From: Paracoccaceae bacterium
Lineage (GTDB): Bacteria > Pseudomonadota > Alphaproteobacteria > Rhodobacterales > Rhodobacteraceae
Assembly (NCBI GenBank): GCA_020832705.1
Contig: JAFIEE010000010.1
Span: 1 to 38,257, forward strand
Direction of reading: 5' to 3'
DNA length: 38,257 nt
Part shown: piece by piece, positions 34,375 to 38,257 of the stretch
Layout of the letters: the number at the start of each line of letters is the position of its first letter
Position numbering within the stretch: the first letter of the stretch is position 1
Translations under genes and position numbers: made by a program
Notes under the pieces: generated by a model
The model's input: only the letters and a program-made list of their open reading frames with translations
Told to the model about the DNA's origin: nothing
The model's database searches: none

Positions 34375-35358
34375 CTAGCGGGTCCTGATGGACCGAAGGT
34401 TCTCATGCTGCCTGCTGACTAGCGCGACATATCCTTCGAGCGGAAACTGATCGCGGTTGAGACCCAGCGCGCCAAGTGCGGACAACAGGTAAAGGCCGCA
34501 ATACCGGACGTCGATGTCAAGCGCGGATGCATAGCGCCGCAGCAGACGGGCGCGTGACGCGGACGGGAACAGCCGCATGCTGAACAGAAACCGCATCAGA
34601 TCGTAGAACGGATATCCGTCGGTTCTGGCCGCGCCCCAGTCGATCACGCGAAGCTGCGCGCCCGGCAGCAGGGGGGACCGGTCAAGCAGGATATTGCGGA
34701 ACCAGAAATCGCCGTGATGTGCCGTGCCCACCAGCGCGGGGGTGGAATTCTCGATGAACTCCAGCTCCGTTTCGGCCTGTCGGCGCACGCTGTCGGGCAG
34801 CGCGACTTCCTGCGCCAGGTATTCAAGGGGCGCCATGTGCCGTTCGGTGACCGTGTCCTTTGCGGCCAGCGGTCGGATGGTCTCGCGGGCCAGATCGCGC
34901 AGCCAGGTCACGACGGACGGGGCGCGAACGTTCAACTCGGCAAGGCGCAGCGGCCTGTGCGCAGACCAGTCGGAATACCGTGGCCAGACCGCAAAGCTGC
35001 GCCCCTGGCAGGACCCTTCCAGTGCCGGGAGCGCCACGGTCCGGGCCAGTCGCGGCGAAAGCTTTCGGGAAACGCGGCGCCCCGCCTCGGTCCAGATTGC
35101 CACCGAGTCCGGAAAGCCGGGGGCCGAAACCGATACGAAATAGGCGGCGGGTGCGCCCTCTTCCCCCAGCCAGAATTTTTCCGTGGCATCGACCACGTCG
35201 CCGTTGCGATCAGGCTTTGGGCGTGGCGATGCCAGCGGGGTCAGGACCGGCGCGCGCATGTTCAGACGCGCGCGGCAGGCGTTCAGAAGGTCGGACCCGA
35301 TATCGACATCATGCCCTGACAATTTCCTTGGGGATACCGTCAAGCGCTCCCTCCGCAT
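34375..35358 (-). CDS. APH-fold phosphotransferase-like protein, function unknown
   Basis: This protein has 327 residues. The kinase core is visible as HHGDFWFRNILLD (Brenner-type HGDxxxxN loop) and RVIDWGAARTDGYPFYDLMRFLF (metal-binding Asp), with no recognisable nucleotide-loop lysine motif in the N-terminal part. A helical C-terminal segment follows. Such proteins include aminoglycoside, choline and sugar kinases, and many of unknown substrate. It sits between the M20 hydrolase and the aminotransferase, on the same strand, yet a hairpin separates it from the aminotransferase and 102 bp separate it from the hydrolase. By eye the codon use is somewhat less GC-biased than the neighbours, hinting at later arrival. 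The start at 35358 is the first Met not overlapping the aminotransferase; the ribosome site is poor. Confidence 0.7.
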   Translation of the reverse strand: MRRERLTVSPRKLSGHDVDIGSDLLNACRARLNMRAPVLTPLASPRPKPDRNGDVVDATEKFWLGEEGAPAAYFVSVSAPGFPDSVAIWTEAGRRVSRKLSPRLARTVALPALEGSCQGRSFAVWPRYSDWSAHRPLRLAELNVRAPSVVTWLRDLARETIRPLAAKDTVTERHMAPLEYLAQEVALPDSVRRQAETELEFIENSTPALVGTAHHGDFWFRNILLDRSPLLPGAQLRVIDWGAARTDGYPFYDLMRFLFSMRLFPSASRARLLRRYASALDIDVRYCGLYLLSALGALGLNRDQFPLEGYVALVSRQHENLRSIRTR

Positions 35359-35375
35359 GAACTGTTTCCGTGGTC

Positions 35376-35393
35376 GGGGCCGTTTTCGGCCCC
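35376..35393 (-). terminator. Perfect hairpin after the aminotransferase gene
   Basis: GGGGCCG-TTTT-CGGCCCC, a 7-bp perfect stem with a 4-nt loop, lies 50 bp beyond the minus-strand aminotransferase stop and 17 bp before the kinase-like gene start. It probably ends or weakens the aminotransferase transcript. No U-run follows. Confidence 0.55.
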
Positions 35394-35443
35394 TGATCAA
35401 CGCCGGGCATCCCTGCAGGCCCTCGCCGCGCCCGAAACACGGC

Positions 35444-36763
35444 TCAGAGATTATCCAGAACGTCCCGCAACGTCCCGATAAGTTCATCGACCTGCGCGCG
35501 TTCGATGATCAGCGGCGGCGACATGGCGATGATATCGCCGGTGGTGCGGATCAGGATGCCCTTTTCATAGGCCTTCAGGAAGGCCGAGAAGGCGCGCTTG
35601 GTGGGCGCCCCGGGGATGGGTTCCAGTTCCACCGCGCCGATCAGCCCCATGTTGCGGATGTCGATGACATGACGGGCATCGCGCAGGGAATGCAGCGCTT
35701 CTTCCCAGTAAGGCGCGATTTCGGCGCAGCGGTCGAAAAGCCCTTCCTCGGCATAGGTTTCCAGCGTGGCCAGCCCGGCGGCGCAGGCGATCGGGTTGCC
35801 GGAATAGGTGTAGCCGTGGAACAGTTCGATCATGTGCTCCGGCCCTTGCATGAACGCATCATGCACCGCGCCGGTGGTCAGCACCGCGCCCATGGGAATC
35901 ACGCCGTTGGTCAGTCCCTTGGCGGTGGTCATCATGTCGGGCAACACGTCGAAATGCTGCGCGGCAAAGGGCGATCCAAGCCGTCCGAAACCGGTGATCA
36001 CCTCGTCGAAGATCAGCAGGATGCCATGCTTCGTGCAGATCTCGCGCAGCCGCTCCAGATAGCCCCTGGGCGGCAGCAGCACACCGGTCGACCCCGCCAC
36101 CGGCTCCACGATGCACGCGGCAATGGTCTCGGCCCCGTGCAGCGCGACGATTCGCTCCAGGTCATCGGCCAGGTTTGCGCCATGCTCGGGCTGCCCCTTC
36201 GTCCAGGCGTTTTCCGGCAGGTGCGTGTGCGGCAGGTGATCCACCCCGCCCAGCATGGTGCCGAACATCTTGCGGTTGTTGACGATCCCGCCGACCGAGA
36301 TGCCGCCGAAATTCACCCCGTGATAGCCGCGTTCGCGCCCGATCAGCCGCGTGCGCGCGCCGTCGCCACGGGCGCGGTGATAGGCAATGGCGATCTTGAG
36401 CGCCGTCTCCACCGACTCGGACCCCGAGTTGGTGTAGAACACATGGTCGATCCCCTCGGGCGCGATGTCGATGATCCGGTTGGCCAGTTCGAAGGCGATC
36501 GGATGGCCCATCTGGAACGCGGGCGCGTAGTCGAGTTCCGCCACCTGTTTCTGCACGGCCTCGGTGATCTTCGGGCGGCAGTGGCCCGCGTTGCAGCACC
36601 ACAGCCCCGCGGTCCCGTCCAGCACCTGCCGCCCCTCGGCGGTGGTGTAATGCATGTCCCTGGCCCCCACGAACATCCGCGGCGATGCCTTGAACTGGCG
36701 GTTGGCCGTGAACGGCATCCAGAAGGCGCGCAGATCGTTGGGCGTGGGGCGATCGAGGGCCAT
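35444..36763 (-). CDS. Class III aminotransferase, beta-alanine (omega-amino acid):pyruvate type
   Basis: This is a 439-residue PLP enzyme. The likely reaction moves the amino group from beta-alanine to pyruvate, giving malonate semialdehyde and alanine. The N-terminus LRAFWMPFTANRQFKASPRMF and DGTAGLWCCNAGHCRPKI are typical of beta-alanine:pyruvate transaminases. Cofactor contacts are seen in FYTNSGSESVETALK (about 109-123), the PLP-ring Asp253 (IFDEVITGFGR), and the Schiff-base Lys282 (TTAKGLTNG). The start at 36763 has CGGAG 8 bp upstream; an open frame to 36871 would cover the operator. It completes the pathway from dihydropyrimidine to malonate semialdehyde. It is divergent from two RutR-like regulators. 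Confidence 0.92.
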   Translation of the reverse strand: MALDRPTPNDLRAFWMPFTANRQFKASPRMFVGARDMHYTTAEGRQVLDGTAGLWCCNAGHCRPKITEAVQKQVAELDYAPAFQMGHPIAFELANRIIDIAPEGIDHVFYTNSGSESVETALKIAIAYHRARGDGARTRLIGRERGYHGVNFGGISVGGIVNNRKMFGTMLGGVDHLPHTHLPENAWTKGQPEHGANLADDLERIVALHGAETIAACIVEPVAGSTGVLLPPRGYLERLREICTKHGILLIFDEVITGFGRLGSPFAAQHFDVLPDMMTTAKGLTNGVIPMGAVLTTGAVHDAFMQGPEHMIELFHGYTYSGNPIACAAGLATLETYAEEGLFDRCAEIAPYWEEALHSLRDARHVIDIRNMGLIGAVELEPIPGAPTKRAFSAFLKAYEKGILIRTTGDIIAMSPPLIIERAQVDELIGTLRDVLDNL

Positions 36764-36863
36764 GGCGCGTACTCCGTTGCGTTGCCCGGCGTGGCACTGA
36801 CGCGGGGCATCAGGCAGCAGGTCCGGGTGGTTGAAGAAGGACTTGACCCCGACGCTAACAGAG

Positions 36864-36879
36864 TTGACCATGCAGTCAA
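36864..36879. promoter_or_regulatory. RutR-type operator in the divergent promoter
   Basis: TTGACCATGCAGTCAA matches the RutR operator I know (TTGACCA-NN-TGGTCAA) at 12 of 14 defined bases, with TTGAC/GTCAA ends perfectly symmetrical. It lies between the aminotransferase (start 101 bp to the left) and the first TetR gene (start 41 bp to the right). TTGACT read on the minus strand could serve as the -35 of the aminotransferase promoter. Confidence 0.65.
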
Positions 36880-36919
36880 GTTTCTTATGTCACAGGGGCT
36901 GCCACAAGGACCCCGGAGC

Positions 36920-37576
36920 ATGGCCCAGGCACGACCTGCCGAAAAAACCGACACGCGCAGCGAGGCGCGTGCCGAAACCGAGCGCCTGATCCTCGATGCC
37001 GCCGAGCGGGTGTTCGCCGAGCATGGCTTCGGCGGCGCCACCATGCAGGCGATCGCCGTCGCCAGCGGCCTGCCCAAGGCGAATCTGCACTATTACTTCG
37101 CCACCAAGGAAACGCTCTATCGCCGGGTGGTGGAGCGTATTTTCACCATCTGGCTGGAAGCTGCGGACAGTTTCGAAACCTCCGCCTCGCCCGAGGCCGC
37201 GCTGCGCCGCTACATCACCCGCAAGATGGACCTCTCGCGCAGCCACCGCTACGGCTCGAAGGTCTGGGCCAACGAGGTGATGCAGGGCGCGCCGATCATC
37301 CAGGACTATCTGGAAACCACGCTGCGCGACTGGACCGAAACCCGCATCGCGCTGATCGAGCGCTGGATCGCAAGCGGTGCCATCCGCCCGGTGGAGCCGC
37401 GCTGGCTGCTCTACATGATCTGGGCCACCACCCAGCATTACGCCGATTTCGCCCATCAGATCGAAACCCTGAACGGCGGGCGCGCGCTGTCGGACGCGCA
37501 GTGGCAGGACGCCACCGACACGGTCTGCGCCGTCATCCTGCGCGGGATCGGACTGGACGCGGGGGGCAGGGCATGA
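36920..37576 (+). CDS. TetR-family regulator, RutR-like (first of tandem pair)
   Basis: This 218-residue regulator has an N-terminal helix-turn-helix, LILDAAERVFAEHGFGGATMQAIAVASGLPKANLHYYFATKETLYRRVV. The C-terminal domain follows Escherichia coli RutR closely: ANEVMQGAPIIQDYL, ALIERWIASGAIRPVEPRWLLYMIWATTQHYADFAHQIETLNG. RutR is a uracil/thymine-sensing repressor, so uracil or a breakdown product is the likely ligand. The start at 36920 has AAGGA about 10 bp upstream; an ATG at 36887 would add 11 residues but has no ribosome site. It overlaps the second TetR gene by ATGA and is divergent from the catabolic genes. Confidence 0.9.
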   Translation: MAQARPAEKTDTRSEARAETERLILDAAERVFAEHGFGGATMQAIAVASGLPKANLHYYFATKETLYRRVVERIFTIWLEAADSFETSASPEAALRRYITRKMDLSRSHRYGSKVWANEVMQGAPIIQDYLETTLRDWTETRIALIERWIASGAIRPVEPRWLLYMIWATTQHYADFAHQIETLNGGRALSDAQWQDATDTVCAVILRGIGLDAGGRA

Positions 37577-38217
37577 CCACCCGCATCCAGCGCCGCAACC
37601 GCCGTCGCATCCTGGATGCCGCGCTCGATGTGTTCTCGGCGCAGGGGTTCCGGGGCGCGACGCTGGACCAGATCGCCGAGGCCGGCGGGCTGTCGAAGCC
37701 GAACCTGCTGTATTATTTCGACGGCAAGGAGGCGATTCACCGCGCGCTGCTGACCGATCTGCTGGACACCTGGCTGGACCCGCTGCGCGCGCTGGACCCC
37801 GCCGGTGACCCGCAGACCGAGATCATGGCCTACATGCGCCGCAAGTTGCAGATGTCGCGCGATTTCCCGCGCGAAAGCCGGCTTTTCGCCAATGAAATCC
37901 TGCAGGGCGCGCCGCGCATGGAAAGCTTCATCCGCACCGAGTTGCGGCCGCTGGTCGATGACCGGGCCGCGCTGCTGCGCGCCTGGGCCACGGCGGGGCG
38001 GATCGCGCCGGTGGACCCCTATCACCTGATCTTTTCGATCTGGGCACTGACCCAGCATTACGCCGATTTCGACGCCCAGATCCGCATGATCCGGGGCGAC
38101 GGGCATGACCCGCTCGACGGGGCCGATGCGTTTCTGGAAGAGCTTTATGCCCGGCTGATCGCGCCCGCCCCGCAAAAGGCAGCGGCGGGACCGCGCGCGG
38201 TCACGGGGGGCGCTTAG
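37573..38217 (+). CDS. TetR-family regulator, RutR-like (second of tandem pair)
   Basis: This 214-residue regulator has the helix-turn-helix ILDAALDVFSAQGFRGATLDQIAEAGGLSKPNLLYYFDGKEAIHRALL. The ligand domain is also RutR-like: YMRRKLQMSRDFPRESRLFANEILQGAP, WATAGRIAPVDPYHLIFSIWALTQHYADF. Its first two thirds are, by eye, even closer to Escherichia coli RutR (NLLYYF, SRDYP-like SRDFP, DPxHLIF) than the first paralogue is, but it lacks the matching C-terminal tail. Translation is coupled to the first TetR gene (ATGA). The two may form heterodimers or sense different pathway compounds. Only 40 bp follow before the window ends. Confidence 0.9.
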   Translation: MTTRIQRRNRRRILDAALDVFSAQGFRGATLDQIAEAGGLSKPNLLYYFDGKEAIHRALLTDLLDTWLDPLRALDPAGDPQTEIMAYMRRKLQMSRDFPRESRLFANEILQGAPRMESFIRTELRPLVDDRAALLRAWATAGRIAPVDPYHLIFSIWALTQHYADFDAQIRMIRGDGHDPLDGADAFLEELYARLIAPAPQKAAAGPRAVTGGA

Positions 38218-38257
38218 CGGCACCGTCCCGAAGCGCCCTCGGGGCGTGCCGGGGCGG

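Overview
The window reads as a chromosomal segment of a high-GC alphaproteobacterium, most likely a Rhodobacteraceae (Roseobacter-type) species. The evidence is the very GC-rich coding, the trpGDC-moaC-moeA-lexA gene order, an alphaproteobacterial GAAC-N7-GAAC SOS box before lexA, a second-type GltX, and an RutR-regulated reductive pyrimidine pathway. No rRNA, tRNA, CRISPR, insertion sequence or prophage was seen. The assignment rests on recognised protein families, not on any search.

Positions 1-14 kb are mostly housekeeping. A small envelope pair (DUF883-like and a holin-like membrane protein) and a cardiolipin synthase lie on the minus strand. A CPBP-family membrane protease, accD and folC follow on the plus strand. 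Then a c-type cytochrome, pnp and gltX lie on the minus strand. After these come a small zincin, a NUDIX hydrolase, and an overlapping run hslO - CoA pyrophosphatase - cca. The cca gene contains an 18-G homopolymer. A LysE-type exporter is coupled to a small gene broken by one in-frame TAG.

Positions 15-20 kb hold a likely methylated-amine catabolic unit: a DgcA/StcD-like flavin/Fe-S demethylase and a non-pyrrolysine MttB-family methyltransferase in one operon, with a divergent LysR regulator.

Positions 20-27 kb hold a divergent polysaccharide deacetylase with a long Pro/Ala-rich linker, then trpG-trpD-trpC-moaC-moeA as a tightly coupled operon, then lexA with its own SOS-controlled promoter. 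trpE and comEC, which I would expect near these genes in relatives, are not in the window.

Positions 27-38 kb hold a pyrimidine (or related cyclic ureide) degradation locus. Dihydropyrimidinase, an M20-type carbamoyl-amino-acid hydrolase (beta-ureidopropionase candidate) and a beta-alanine:pyruvate-type aminotransferase supply consecutive steps from dihydrouracil to malonate semialdehyde. A VOC protein and an NMT1/THI5-type ABC importer with two different permeases are translationally coupled downstream. An APH-fold kinase-like gene interrupts the locus. Two tandem RutR-like TetR regulators are divergent, and an RutR-operator-like palindrome lies in the shared promoter. The dihydropyrimidine dehydrogenase for the first step is not in the window. 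A GC-rich three-hairpin intergenic repeat occurs twice, between accD and folC and inside the ABC transporter operon.
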